Shown one piece after another: positions 21,349-32,456 of a DNA stretch of 49,581 nt. The notes beneath the pieces are model-generated. The model saw only the letters and a program-made list of their open reading frames with translations, was not told the DNA's origin and searched no databases. Source of the stretch: a virus; IMG/VR virus record IMGVR_UViG_3300026382_000026, positions 1-49,581 of that record, one strand, 5' to 3'. The first letter of the stretch is position 1. The number at the start of each line of letters is the position of its first letter. The position numbers were made by a program, and so were the translations under genes.

Positions 21349-21900
21349 TTAAACAATGTAAATAGTAGCTCAATTAGCTATACTATTCCAAAAATCTTTT
21401 ATCCTATCTTTATATTTACTTTTTATATCTCAAAATTCAATACTTAATTGTCATACTTTCTTACTTTTTATATTTCATTTCTGCTCACTTTCATAAAATT
21501 TATCTTTCACTATTTCACATACTAACAATTTATAATCTTCAGGAATAGTATCAAAATATCAAACATTTCATTTTATTTTAAGTTGTCATCATCAAGAAAA
21601 TCATACTAACAATTTTATACTAATATCATTAAGCTTGTATCACTCTATATTTTCTTCAGTTCAATCAACATTTACTTTTTTTAATTCTACAAGCTTATTT
21701 AATGGTCTATACTCTTCTTTAATTGTTATTATATTTTGTCATTCAACTGGATTTTCTATCCATTCACAAACTTCTTTTAACAACTTGCGTTTTCATATTA
21801 TCTCTCTTTCTACTCAATCAAGAATTAATTGAAGCTTATCATCATATTCATTTGTAGAAATTCACATAAAAGACTTTACTGTATCTAAACTTACATACAT
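21349..21900 (-). CDS. Head-tail connector (gp6/DNA-packaging adaptor-like)
   Basis: 183 residues. MYVSLDTVKSFMGISTNEYDDKLQLILDGVEREI is the classic start of gp6/gp15-type adaptors that sit under the portal, and later IPEDYKLLVCEIVKDKFYE gives the second helix. Insertions around residues 60-100 make it longer than usual (~100-110). It is the first gene after a terminator that closes the head operon, so it may have its own promoter which I cannot pin down. Confidence 0.75.
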
Positions 21901-21920
21901 TGCTTTTACTTTAAAAAATA

Positions 21921-21943
21921 AAGAGAGGCTCCACACCTCTCTT
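21921..21943 (-). terminator. Rho-independent terminator after the capsid operon
   Basis: An 8-bp stem (AAGAGAGG / CCTCTCTT, 7-base loop) followed in the transcript by TTTATTTTTT. It lies just after the 85-aa gene downstream of the capsid and separates head from connector genes. Confidence 0.88.
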
Positions 21944-21975
21944 ATTCTAACAAACTTAATTAATTTTTCAACAAT

Positions 21976-22233
21976 CTATTTACTTGTTTTCTTTTTATTA
22001 CTCTTTCATTTATTTCTACTTCATTGTCCTTTCTCTTTTTTTTCATTTTCTACTCATTCTTTTGTCCCCTTTTTGTTTTCTTCTTCTACAACTTCTATTC
22101 AATATTTCTTCAACCTTTCTAACATATCTTCTTTTACATCTATATCTTTCACCTCTCATTTAATAAACGAATATATAGAATTTCAAATTCTAATACTAAT
22201 AGAAGCAAATCTTCAAACATACCTCAATTTCAT
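21976..22233 (-). CDS. Small basic-tailed head protein, 85 aa
   Basis: N-terminal 35 residues form strands (MKLRYVGRFASISIRIGNSIYSFIKGEVKDID), typical of a small capsid-neighbour protein. Residues 45-85 are Lys/Glu/Gly-rich (KSNKKKTSK end), a disordered basic tail. Proteins following the capsid gene often decorate the head or sit at the neck. No exact family. Confidence 0.6.
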
Positions 22234-22259
22234 CTTCTAAAAAGTTATTTTATAAAATT

Positions 22260-23165
22260 CTAGTAATCTAATGTTGATGTATAAGCAATAGCATCTTTTT
22301 CTTGAACAGCCATAGCTACTCTTGTAGACAACACATAAAATATCTCTTGTGTTCTTATATCCTTTTGTTTCTCCATCATTATTTGTCTATAAATACCTAC
22401 TACAAAATTTTGTTTAGGCATCAAAATAGCCCACTTGTCATCTAAAAATGGCACAGGCACTATTTCAATACCAAAAATTCTTAGATTTTGATTTGTTGTT
22501 AATACATTATCTCCTAAATTTGTATTTCTATCTGTCAAACTATCTCTATAATCTTGCTCTGCATTAGCTCAAACAAAATATACTAATTGACTTCTATTTC
22601 TTCTATATTTAGTAGGCAACGCTCTCAATAAATCAGAGAATACTTTCTTTGATAATTTTTCACTTGATGTATAAGTTACTGCGTGAGTTCCTCAAGATTG
22701 ACAAATTTTTTTAATTCAATCCATTAAAGCAAGATAACTATCTGTTGTATTACTTGTATCACCATTTATAGCCAATTCTTCCAAATCATTAGCAAATTGT
22801 GCTGCAACTTCCTTCATAATTGTATCTGCTAATTTTTCTTTTTCTACATTATCCTCTAACAAATCATAAGTTAATGAAAAATCTACCATAATTTTTTTAG
22901 CTGACAATTCTATTTTATCAGTTCCAATTGAAGTTACTGGTGCAACACTTGATCCTTCAGTTCACGCTCTTGCTACTCTACCTATTAAAATCAATTTAGG
23001 TATCTCCATTGTAGGAGCGTTCATCTTAATAGTTCTTGCATACTTCAAAAAAGTGCTTTCGTCAACTACATTTGTAATAAATTTATTTGCTTGTTCTGCA
23101 TTTAATAAACCTCCTCCTGTAAAATCACTTGTTGCTATTTTTTGTAAAATATCCTTTTGTGTCAT
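22260..23165 (-). CDS. Major capsid protein (HK97 fold)
   Basis: 301 residues. An N-arm (LQKIATSDFTGGGLLNAEQANKFI), the E-loop region with RTIKMNAPTMEIPKL, a spine helix (EKEKLADTIMKEVAAQFANDLEELAINGD) and the P-domain (VYFVGANAEQDYRDSL) follow the HK97-fold capsid plan; SYLALMDGIKK after NGDTS is typical of the P2/HK97-like capsid group. Next to it is a combined protease-scaffold. Glycine codons prefer GGN (11 GGN, 4 UGA by hand), unlike tail and lysis genes. A TTATAGT element lies 32 bp upstream of the ATG. Confidence 0.9.
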
Positions 23166-23196
23166 CGTTTTTTAATTTACAATTTAAAATAAAACA

Positions 23197-23203
23197 ACTA
23201 TAA
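23197..23203 (-). promoter_or_regulatory. Candidate late-promoter element TTATAGT before the capsid gene
   Basis: The minus-strand heptamer TTATAGT overlaps the stop codon of the scaffold gene and lies 32 bp before the capsid ATG. The same heptamer is found at 19898..19904 and 31212..31218, also 36-52 bp before structural or packaging genes. Whether it is a promoter is unproven. Confidence 0.4.
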
Positions 23204-23758
23204 CAAGTCAGCAAAAGATATATATTTACTATCAGATTTTTTATCAAGCTGTTGTGTAGATCTTCAAGCTTTTTGTATCATCTTCTCAATTTTATCAATC
23301 TTTTCAATATTTTTATTAAAAATAATTTCAATAGCTTTTATCAATTTTTCTTGCCTACTTTCAAGGTCTTTTATACTTACTTTAATTATTTCCTCTAACT
23401 TTTCAACTTTTTCTAACAATTCTTTATTTTGTTTCTTCAATTCTTCATATTCAACTTTACTTACTTCTTCTTTATTTTCCTTGTCTTTTATTTCTTCTTC
23501 TACTCACTCTTTACTTTCTTCATCATCAACATTATTTGTTTTTTGAACTTTCTCTTCTACATTTTCTTCTCTATTTTCTGTCTCATCATTTTCTTTTCTT
23601 TCATCTCATTGATTTTCAACTTTATTTTCTTCTATTTCTTCATTTTTTGTAATTTTTTCTCTATCTTCTATTTCACTTTCTTCCTGAAACGATTTAATTA
23701 AATCTTCCTCTTTTATCTCTCACTTTATAAACTTTTTAAGTAAATCTTTAATTCCCAT
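23198..23758 (-). CDS. Nested scaffold protein, internal start (putative)
   Basis: Same frame and stop as the protease fusion, starting at Met299. It would give 186 residues: highly acidic 20-100 (EEN/EDE-rich), then a coiled coil with repeated KIEKI/EKLEE heptads and a C-terminal helix SKYISFADLL that may dock to capsid. Scaffold must outnumber protease in a prohead, so an internal start is economical. The start is inferred from domain boundary only; no Shine-Dalgarno is present, as at most genes here. Confidence 0.45.
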
Positions 23759-24652
23759 TGTATCTAGATTTAAAGATTTAAAACTTTCTATAACTGCTTC
23801 TGGGTTAGCAGGTCTATCTACTAACGAAATCTCAATCAATTCTAATTTTGTTATTCTAAATACTTCTTTTCAATCTACTATTTCATATTTTCAATCTAAT
23901 ACTCTTCATCATATACTAAATCATTTGTATACTCACTCTTTTACTTTTAACCGTGCCTCATCATCTACTATCTTCGCTTTTATATAAACTGCCTTATTTT
24001 CATCATCAAATTTATAATCTACTACAGTTCATACTGCTTTTGGTTGATGCATTTCTCTTATGTTAGCAAATTTCATATAATCATCCCAAGCCTCTTTTAC
24101 AGCTTTATAATCTACTATATCTCATACACTATCTATTATCTCTTTTGTCGCTATTCACCATACTTCTCTTTTTTCTTCATTTTTACTTTTCCCTAAAATA
24201 GCTCAATAAAACTTAATCACTTTGTCACTATTCAAATCTTCTCAATTTTCTATCTTCATTAACTCATAATCATTATATATTTTCCCAAATTCTGGTGCTT
24301 CTTTTCACATTTCCTCATAATGTTTTTTCAAATGATTATAAACTGCCTTTTTTTCACTTTCAGGAATAGACACTCATCACCTTGCTCATAACAAAGCAGC
24401 CATAGCAGCAAACACTCATCTTGGAACTGTCTTAATTTGTCAATCTATTACATCGTGATGTGGTAGTTTATAAGCAGTTACATTTTCTTTTTTATTTTCA
24501 TCATACCAAGTAAAAAATTCTTTATACTTACTAAAATCAATATTTCAATCCTTATTTTTTGAATATTCTGCCGCGTGTTTTCTTGCTAATGCTCAATCCC
24601 AAGCTCTATTCTCATCAGCAAGTGGATATTTTTTGTATTTTACTACACTCAT
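23198..24652 (-). CDS. Prohead protease fused to scaffold, 484 aa
   Basis: Residues 1-140 resemble the N-terminal module of XkdF-like proteins (AWDGALARKHAAEY, YKLPHHDVIDG, GVSIPESEKKAVYNHLKKHYEE). Residues 165-300 are the serine protease: His202 (REMHQPKAVG), Ser246 (VYKGFSIGG) and ELIEISLVDRPANPEA, the standard herpes/HK97-type layout. Residues 299-484 are acidic and coiled-coil, typical of scaffold. The ATG at 23756..23758 (residue 299) could start a separate scaffold of 186 aa, as in lambda C/Nu3. The protease matures the prohead. Confidence 0.85.
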
Positions 24653-24723
24653 CTTTCTGAAAATACTATATAAAAATTCATAACAATTTTAAATAACAAA
24701 AACTAAAAATCAACTTATTTAAC

Positions 24724-25311
24724 TTATCACTTATCTTTTTCTTTTTTATTTCTATCCTTCAAATATTTAAAATATTCTTCAACAACTATCTCTGTTATCT
24801 TTGTTATTCTTGTAATCAATTTCTCTAACAATTCATTAACATCTTCTATGTCTACTAAATCTTTTATCTCTCAATTGTTGTATTTTTTCATATAAACTTC
24901 TACATATTTAGAAAGCACTTCTTTATATTTTTTCGGCAACTTTCATCATTTTAAATCATAATACAACCTTATAACTATCAACCTTTCCAATAAACTCACT
25001 CTCTTACTCAAATCTGCTAATAAATCTTCTAAATCTCATACTTCTTCTGTTATTCTATTCCTTACTATTCTTTTTAAAATTTTCTTATTTATATCTTCTG
25101 GATAATCTGACTTATATATCTTTGCTCATCTAGGTAAATCTTTTAAAATTTCTATATTTATATTTTCTAACTTCAACTTATCAACATCTACTTTATCAAT
25201 AATCACATAAATTAAATACTTTCACATTACTTCTTTATCATATTCTCAAATAACTTTATAAGTTCCTTCATAATTTAATTTATTCCATTCAGGATTTCAG
25301 ATTAATAACAT
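24724..25311 (-). CDS. Hypothetical head-module protein, 195 aa
   Basis: I do not recognise it. Residues 1-55 are strands (MLLIGNPEWNKLNYEGTYKVIGEYDKEVMGKYLIYVIIDKV), the remainder a long helical region with KKILKRIVRNRITEEVGDLEDLLADLS, ending in a basic tail. It is between the MuF-like gene (20-bp gap) and the protease gene (71-bp gap). It could be an internal or head-vertex protein. Confidence 0.6.
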
Positions 25312-25330
25312 TATTATCTATGTTTAAATT

Positions 25331-26164
25331 TTAAATAACTGGCACTATAGTGCATCTACAATTAGGGTGAAAAGGTGGTCTTCAACTATCATCATCAATT
25401 CTATATGGATTTCTTTCTGCCTTTGCTTTACATTTACTACAAGCATCTATAGCTGGCAATACATTATACTTCTTTACTCATAATTGTTCATAATAATCTT
25501 TTTGTATTCAATTCGCTATTCTATTTGTTTCAGTTCTTGCTATTCAATAAGCTCTTTTTAAAGAATAATCTTCTAACTTACTTGCTATCTCCCTTCTTAT
25601 TTTCTCATTACTCTTTCACTCAGCAAATCAAAAAATAATAATATCTCTTAAATCTCAATTTATTTTCACTACATATCTTTCTGACAAAAGTTTATAATAT
25701 TTCGTTATTTTTTCAATAAATTTCTGACTTATTTTATTAGGCTTTGTTTCAATTTCAATACCAAAATTTTCTATATTCTTACTTATCTCTTCAAAAAATT
25801 CATCTCAACTTGCAACAAAAAGATAAAAGAACAAATTATAAAACTCATCAGGTAAAAACAATCACTCTATCAAATGAAAAAAATCTTCTTCCATTAACTC
25901 TTTTTTAGTTATTACAGATCTATCCATATTTCATAAAAAATCAACACCTCACTTCAATTCTTTATACCTATCATTAAATATCTTTTTCTTTTCTTTAAAA
26001 AATTTCTTAAACTCCCTATACCACTTTTTTTCTATCTTATCATATACCTTTCTACTAATAAAAGGACTACTCCATTTTTCTCCTCATTGTCATCAAGACT
26101 TTATTATATCAACATATTTTTTTAACTCTTGAAGTTTAGATTGAATAACTTTTTGAAAATTCAT
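25331..26164 (-). CDS. MuF-like minor head protein
   Basis: 277 residues. The C-terminal 110 residues contain RAYGIARTETNRIANGIQKDYYEQLGVKKYNVLPAIDACSKCKAKAERNPY and end FHPNCRCTIVPVI; the terminal HPNCRC is the MuF/SPP1 gp7 signature. The N-terminal part is helical (phage head morphogenesis). It follows the portal (46-bp gap). Cys pair CSKC plus CRC may bind zinc. Confidence 0.88.
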
Positions 26165-26210
26165 AGACTTTAATTTTCATATGATAAAATTTGCTTTATC
26201 TGCTAATTTT

Positions 26211-27665
26211 TTATAAAAGTGCTTCTTTTTCTGCTTCCTTTTCTGCTAAATCCTTTGCTCTATTTAACAACTCACTTATTTTTTGTATTTCATTATCTAC
26301 TTTTCATAATAACGCTTCTTTTTGTTTCGTCTCTTCTTCAGACAATTCTTTTACACTTATAAGCATCTGTCATAATCTCACAAAATTTTCCTCTGCTCCT
26401 GCTAAAGGTTCTCATTTCTCATCTACTAAAATATCTAATCACATCATTTGTCTTGCTTCATTTATACTTATCACTCACTTATCTATCAATTTATTTATCA
26501 CTTCTGAAATATTTGTCAAATCTCTAAAATCTGGGCTATTAGCCACAAGTTTAGCATTTATTCAAAAATCTTCTCTAATCATTGTTGTAAAAATCTTACA
26601 TATTTTCTTTTGTAAAGGCACTATTTCTTTTTCATAAAACTTCTTTTCTTGCTCTATACTATTAGCTCTATTAGCATCTTCCACAATTCACAACATTATT
26701 GGTGGGACTCCAAAAGCTACGATTACTTCTTTATCAACTTTATCTAAAAGCTCCAAATAACTTCATTCCCTTATACTATCTCATATCTTTTGTATCTTTA
26801 CCTCTCATTGACTTGTATGTATAACTGGTATAGCATTCCATTTCCTATCTCTTCTTAAATCTTCCAAATAATGTTTTAAAGTTTCTATACTCTCTTTTGT
26901 TAAGGGTGCTCATTGAACCACAATAGCAAATTTATTCAAAAATCAACTTTCAAACTCTGAAATATTAAACTCTTCAATATATTTTCTGATTAAATAACTT
27001 TTTAATAAAGTTATAGATGGACTCAATCAATACCACAAATTTCAAGGATTTGGTAATTTTAACCATATAACCTCATTAGTAGGCAATCACATTTTTTCAT
27101 TTAAATCTGGATCGTATCAATTATCTTTCGTTCTATCTTCTGCTCTTGGTAAATATCTATTATACCAAATATACTCCTCTCAAATCTCATCAATCACCTG
27201 TATAAATCTTTGTCAAGTTCTAAAATTTTTTCAATCTCATCTAGCAACTCTTATCGTATCGATAGGAATATGATACAACTCTTGCACTTCTCACGTTATA
27301 GGATTTCTTACTACTTCAATAGCAGCATTTCAAGTAGTGTAAAGGTCAATAATTACATCATAAATTATCTCCTCAAATGTTTTTTCTGGATTACAATTTT
27401 CAAAAAAATCTTTTACTCTTTCCAAATCTTCATCTCTTACTTCTCAATCTGCCACAACACTATATCAATGAAGAGTAGCATTTTTCGCTATTAACTCAAT
27501 ACTCTTATTAGCATAAGTATTAATCTCATAAATTTTTATCAAATCTCTAAAACTATAAGGTGGTTCTATATACAAATCTTTTATTCAAGAAAATTTATTT
27601 TTTGTCCTTTCTATCGCTACACTTGAAGTATCAACCTTTATTAAATCTACATTTACTCACTTCAT
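26211..27665 (-). CDS. Portal protein
   Basis: 484 residues. Landmarks: IYEINTYANKSIELIAKNA near residue 50, LYTTGNAAIEVVRNPITGEVQELYHIPIDTIRV, EVIWLKLPNPGNLWYGLSPSITLLKSYL and KEVIVAFGVPPIMLGIVEDANRANSIEQEKKFYEKEIVPLQ, all in portal order. The C-terminal 40 residues form a coiled coil. The dodecameric portal is the DNA gate of the head. The ATG overlaps the epimerase stop by 13 bp. Confidence 0.93.
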
Positions 27666-28666
27666 AGCATTCTATTTAACTTATAAAAATTTTTCAACTG
27701 ATTAAATACATTTTCTAAATCTAATTTCAATTTTCTATTAAATACTCTCTTTATTTTTGTTATATCACACCAATATTTTTCTAAATCTCACTCCCTCCTC
27801 TCTACAAATTTATACTCAACATCTCATACAATTTCAATAAATTTATTTACAATCTCTAACACACTTATAGGCTGTCAAGTTCATAAATTATATTCTCATC
27901 TTTTCTTTTTAACCTCTGGTAAAACATCTAAATGAAATTTTACCAACTCATTTACATCTACATAATCTCTTAAAGCAGTTCAATCTGGTGTTTCATAATC
28001 ACTTCCAAAAATTCTAAACACTTTCTTATTTAAATAAGCATCAAACAAAGCAGGTATAATATTACTCTTTCAATAATCTCACAATATTCATCTTGCTCAT
28101 ATCGGATTTCAATATCTAAACACATAATAAGATAAATCATACCTCTTACAAATTCTACTTATCTCAGTATCACTTACATACTTTGTATATCAATAAATAT
28201 TTTCTGGGGCTTCATTTAAATCTTCCTCTTTTAATTTTCATTCTTTTCAATAAGCAGCTATACTACTTGAAAAAATAAAAGGCACTCTCAACTTTATTGC
28301 CAACTTTAACATATTGTGTGTTCATATTATATTTACATTCATATACTTTATCGGTTCTTTTTCTCATTCTTCCACACTTTTCAAGGCAGCAAAATGAAAA
28401 ATAGCTTCCACGTTACTATCTCCCTCATTTACTAACAATATCTTTTCAATCTCTTTTTCATTAGTTACATCAATATCATAAAATTGCATTTGTCATACTC
28501 ATCATCACATCTTCTTATAAAAATATTTTAACACCTTTTCATAAATAATTTTAGAATACACACTCATATTATCAACTACAACCACTCTATATCATCTTTC
28601 CATAGCTTCATCTGTTAAAATACTACCTATATATCATAATCATCAAGTTACTATTATCGTCTTCAT
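27653..28666 (-). CDS. galE: GalE-like NAD-dependent UDP-sugar 4-epimerase
   Basis: 337 residues, extended SDR family. Residues 8-15 are GGLGYIGS (NAD-binding GxxGxxG), S133-135 the catalytic Ser region, Y158xxxK162 the catalytic pair (IYGYTK), then FRYGNPIGARG and GTALRDYVDVNELVKFH, GTGQPISVLEIV, the UDP-sugar-binding part. Three of four N-terminal glycines are UGA. It interconverts UDP-glucose/galactose or the GlcNAc/GalNAc pair. Position between terminase and portal, with 13-bp overlap into the portal gene, is unusual; it must be expressed late. A metabolic role in decorating virion or cell surface is inferred. Confidence 0.9.
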
Positions 28667-28691
28667 TTTTTACTCATTAAAAATTAAAAAA

Positions 28692-30419
28692 TTACTTAAT
28701 CAAATAAACTCAACTTCAATCACTAAATCATACATCTTTTAAGCAACTATATACTGCTCAACATACAGCATCTGCTACATCTTTACTTCATTTAGGTGGG
28801 TGATCTACCTTTTTTCAATTAACTATTTCTAAATTTTCTAATTCAGTTTTCAATATCTCTGGAAATCTAGGTAACTCTAATCTTTCTTCATATAACAAAC
28901 TTTTAAGAGTTTCATAAGGTTCTAAAGTAGTATCTACTGATAAATACTCCGCTCTTATACCTCTTTGTTTTAACTGCTGTATAGTATCAACAGATTGAAA
29001 TCCATCAAGAGTTACTCTTCAAATAGTCCATCAAGCATCTTTCAACATATATATCTTTTTTCTAAATTCACTTATCATTATTTCTCACTCAGCTCAAGCA
29101 GTTACTCTCTCTACAAATTCAGTAGTTATTATTGGCCTTCATTCATTATCATATCCTTTCACTCTTACAACAGCTATTCAAGCAGCATCTCATTTTCATC
29201 ATCTATTTAAAGCAAGGTCTATATGTATATAAACAGGTTGAGCTGGCGGATTATTAACATTCCAAACTCAATATTTATTCACCCTATTATACGCTTTTCA
29301 AATTGCTTTGTAAATATATTGTCTCAACTTAATAAACGCCTCAATATTACCTATCGGATAAGCTCACAAATCTCTTACTGCTTTTTCTGGTGTCAACAAA
29401 AAAGTATTATAATACTCCATAGGCACTATCCAATACAAATCATTCAACTCTCTTTTTTTAAACTCTAAATATTTTTTTTCATACTCTCATATTTCAATTC
29501 ATAATTCTTTTAAATCTTCTTCCTTCAAAATTTTATAATTTTTAAAATCAAACACAAATACTTCATCTCAAAATTTACTTCTATCTTTAAATTTCCAAGT
29601 AGGACATTGAACTCAATAGATTATTTCAGGATATTCCTTACTCTGTTTATATTTTCTCACTGTAAAATCATCTTCATATCTTGGTGATGATATAATTATT
29701 ATCTTACCTTTCTTACCAAATCTTGACGCTAATCTGTTTTTTAAAGTGTTATAAATTTCATCAGCTTGATCCCTCTTATCTGTTGTTTGATAAAAAGAAG
29801 CTTCATCTAATATACCGCAAAAAATATTTCTACCAATAGGTGTCGTCTCCGCACTATTTCAACTAAATAATCTTACTATCGGATAATAAGCCCCTTTTCA
29901 TTCTATTATTCCTCATACCCTCATTAATTTTCTATAAAAAGTCAACTCTCTTTTCTTTATTTCTAACTTTCATTGTTGCTTTATAATCTTATTAAACCAA
30001 GGAGAATTTAAAATTAAACTCTTTATACCTTCGAATACTACTTGCTGTGCTTGTGTAGCTGTTAAACCCATATTAATTATCTCTATTGGTTTATCTCTTG
30101 TAAGTCAAAAATATTGATGCGGATCCTTCATACAAAGAATATGATGTGCTATATACGTAGCTACTACTTGTCAAAAAAATGATTTTCAACTTCATATTCA
30201 CGCTAAAATTACTATTTCCTGATAATTCCTCGAAAAAGCAGCTTGTCATATTTCTATTATTTTATCATATACATCTTCTCATAATCATAAATACTCATTA
30301 CTTAAACAAAATTCAGCAAAACTTGCAGGTGCTTCTACATAATAAGGGTGATATTTTAACCATAATGCTTTTTCTTCTGGTGTAGCAAAATATTTACTCC
30401 ATTTTTCTAATTTCTTCAT
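28692..30419 (-). CDS. terL: Terminase large subunit
   Basis: 575 residues. Walker A at 73-80 (AGIGSGKS, all three Gly are UGA), Walker B about 199-206 (IFCGILDE), coupling motif near 243-246 (ISSP), and nuclease acidic residues D401 (YIHIDLALNRGGKGD) and D411, with a late DAV near the C-terminus (VADAVCGAVY). It cuts and pumps DNA into the prohead. This gene alone argues strongly for UGA = Gly. Flanked by putative TerS (25 bp upstream) and GalE. Confidence 0.96.
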
Positions 30420-30443
30420 AATTTTATTTCTACTTTCTAAAAA

Positions 30444-31160
30444 CTACAATCAAGATACTCCTGTTAATTCTTCCATTATCTCCTTTCAATCTTTTCAAAC
30501 TTTACTCTCTAACTCCTTCACTTTCTCTTCCAATTTTTTATATATCTCTTCATTTACTCTCTCTGTCACTTCTATCTTCTGTGTAGGTGGCTCTATCTCT
30601 CAAACTGCTTGCTTTAACTCTATCAAATCTTTTAACATCTCCTTCATCACCTTTATCTCTTCTCTTACTTCTTTACTTGGCACTGCTAACTTCTTCTCTA
30701 ACTGCAACCGATTTTCTATCCTCTGTTTTGTTAAAATTATTAATCACTCCATCTCCTCAATAGCATCTACCTTATCTTTTACCTTCGCCTTATAATAATC
30801 TTGATAAAATTCATATGCTTCATTCTTACTATAAGTAAATGCCTCTAATTCTAAAAATAACTCTCTCAATTCTCTATAAAGTCTATCCTTCTTTCTTATA
30901 CTACTTTCAAAAGTATAATCATCATCATTTCAAGTAAAAGTCCCCCTCTTCTTTGCTAACTCTTTCATCTGCTTCAGTCTATTCTCTACCCGCTTCTGAA
31001 ATAACGGATCACTATCATTTAAATATCTCATTATATCCAACCAATGTATTCACATTCTTATTTGCCTCATTATATCAGGCAAAAATTTACTATACAATAT
31101 TCAAGTCTCTATCAACAATCTCCTCCTTTTCTTTAATTCCTTTTTCTTTCTACTTGCCAT
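30444..31160 (-). CDS. Putative small terminase or packaging accessory protein, 238 aa
   Basis: 238 residues. A basic N-terminus (ASRKKKELKKRRR), a helical ILYSKFLPDIMRQIRMGIHWLDIMRYL, DNA-binding-like, then long coiled coils up to residue ~225 (EVREEIKVMKEMLKDLIELK). Small terminases have an HTH plus oligomerising coiled coil; position before terL supports that role. Homology is not proven. It follows a candidate late promoter and a 113-bp non-coding stretch. Confidence 0.6.
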
Positions 31161-31273
31161 TTTAACTCTACAATTTAAATAAATAAATAACATTTTACAA
31201 AAAAACAATTGACTATAATTAATTTCAATTTTTTATTTTATTTTTCAATTTCAATAAAAAACATCTCTAAAAA
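31161..31273 (-). promoter_or_regulatory. 113-bp non-coding region with candidate late promoter
   Basis: Contains the minus-strand element TTATAGT at 31212..31218, 52 bp before the putative TerS ATG, inside AAAAAATTGAAATTAATTATAG. A similar AAAAAATTGAAATT stretch precedes TTATAGT at the major-tail gene. This is the most likely late-operon start, since early and late modules meet here. Confidence 0.45.
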
Positions 31274-32068
31274 TTATTTCATCTCTGGTATTTTTTCTTT
31301 AGGTATATTATTTATTGTCTCCCATCAATTTAATATATCTTTAAGCACATTGTTTATATTTTGTCCTGTATTTTCACAATAAGATGTTAATTTGTCTATT
31401 TTCTTTTTTAATTCTTTATCCATATTTACCATAACGTGAACATTTCAATTAAAATTAAATACAAGAAATCATAAATCCTTCCTCTTTTCATTTTCTTTCA
31501 TTATTCTACTTAATACTTCTGCTAATTGGTCTATTGTCTTTATTTCCTTTTTTGCTTTTTTTAACTTTGATTTCATCTCTTCTGGTAATACTTTTTCTAT
31601 TTCTATCAACATCTTTTTTAACTCCTTCTCATCTTCTATTGCTAACATCTCATTTAATATCTCCTTCGGATATTTTTTTAACATCTCTTGATAAAGTGCT
31701 GTAAACTTTGCAGGATCTACTTTTCATTTTATAAGATTTAATCTCACTGTTATCAATTTTTGTCTATCTTCCGAATATTCTTCTTTTGGTATAACTATTG
31801 CAGGCACAGCTTCATATCATAAAGTAGCTGCTGCTTTTACTCTATGATGCCCTCATAATATTCTATACTTTCATCAATACTTCTTCTGCTCTTCTTCTGG
31901 TAATTCTATAACTTGTATAGGTTCTATAAATCAATCTTTTTGTATGCTCTCTACTAAATAATCAAATTTTTTTCATTTTAAAACATTTACATTCCACTCT
32001 GCTTCTACCAACTCCTTAATTGGCACTATTCTTTGTTCATAAACCTTTGGTGTGTTTAATTCTATCAT
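31274..32068 (-). CDS. ParB-like nuclease-domain protein, 264 aa
   Basis: ParB/sulfiredoxin fold at residues 10-95: IVPIKELVEAEWNVNVL, FDYLVESIQKDGFIEPIQVIE and RILGGHHRVKAAATLGYEAVPAIV, where GGHHR (72-76) is the nucleotide-binding motif. Residues 130-190 are a helical HTH-like/linker part. Phage ParB-like proteins near terminase are common and may process DNA or regulate transcription; partition is unlikely without ParA. It precedes the late genes. Confidence 0.82.
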
Positions 32069-32072
32069 TTTT

Positions 32073-32444
32073 TTATTTATCTTTTAAAAATTTAAAAATT
32101 TTAACATCTATATCTCTTCTTTTTAATCAATTCTCTATTACTTCCTCTATTATTTCATTATCAGCTCATTTCCTCAATAAAAACAATACTTCCTCTATAA
32201 TTTTATTCAATTGTTTTACTTCAAGTTCTTTTATCTTCATATCTTCTATCTCTCTTCTTGCCTCTATTAATTTATCATAATAATACTCCATTTCTTCATT
32301 CTTTTTTATAAAACTTTTTGCTAATCATCACTCTAATACCACTACCTTTCATCAACATTTTCTACAAATAGTATCTTCAGATACATCTTCTCTATCTATT
32401 TCCCAACAATTTTCACATAAATATACTTTTTCATTTTCTCCCAT
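32073..32444 (-). CDS. C4 zinc-ribbon protein with coiled coil, 123 aa
   Basis: N-terminal CENC at residues 10-13 and CRKC at 27-30 form a zinc ribbon (LCENCWEIDREDVSEDTICRKCGG). The rest is a coiled coil (YYYDKLIEARREIEDMKIKELEVKQLNKI). I recognise no family. It ends 4 bp from the ParB-like start and is followed upstream by a 91-aa helical gene. Confidence 0.72.
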
Positions 32445-32456
32445 TTCTATATTTTT

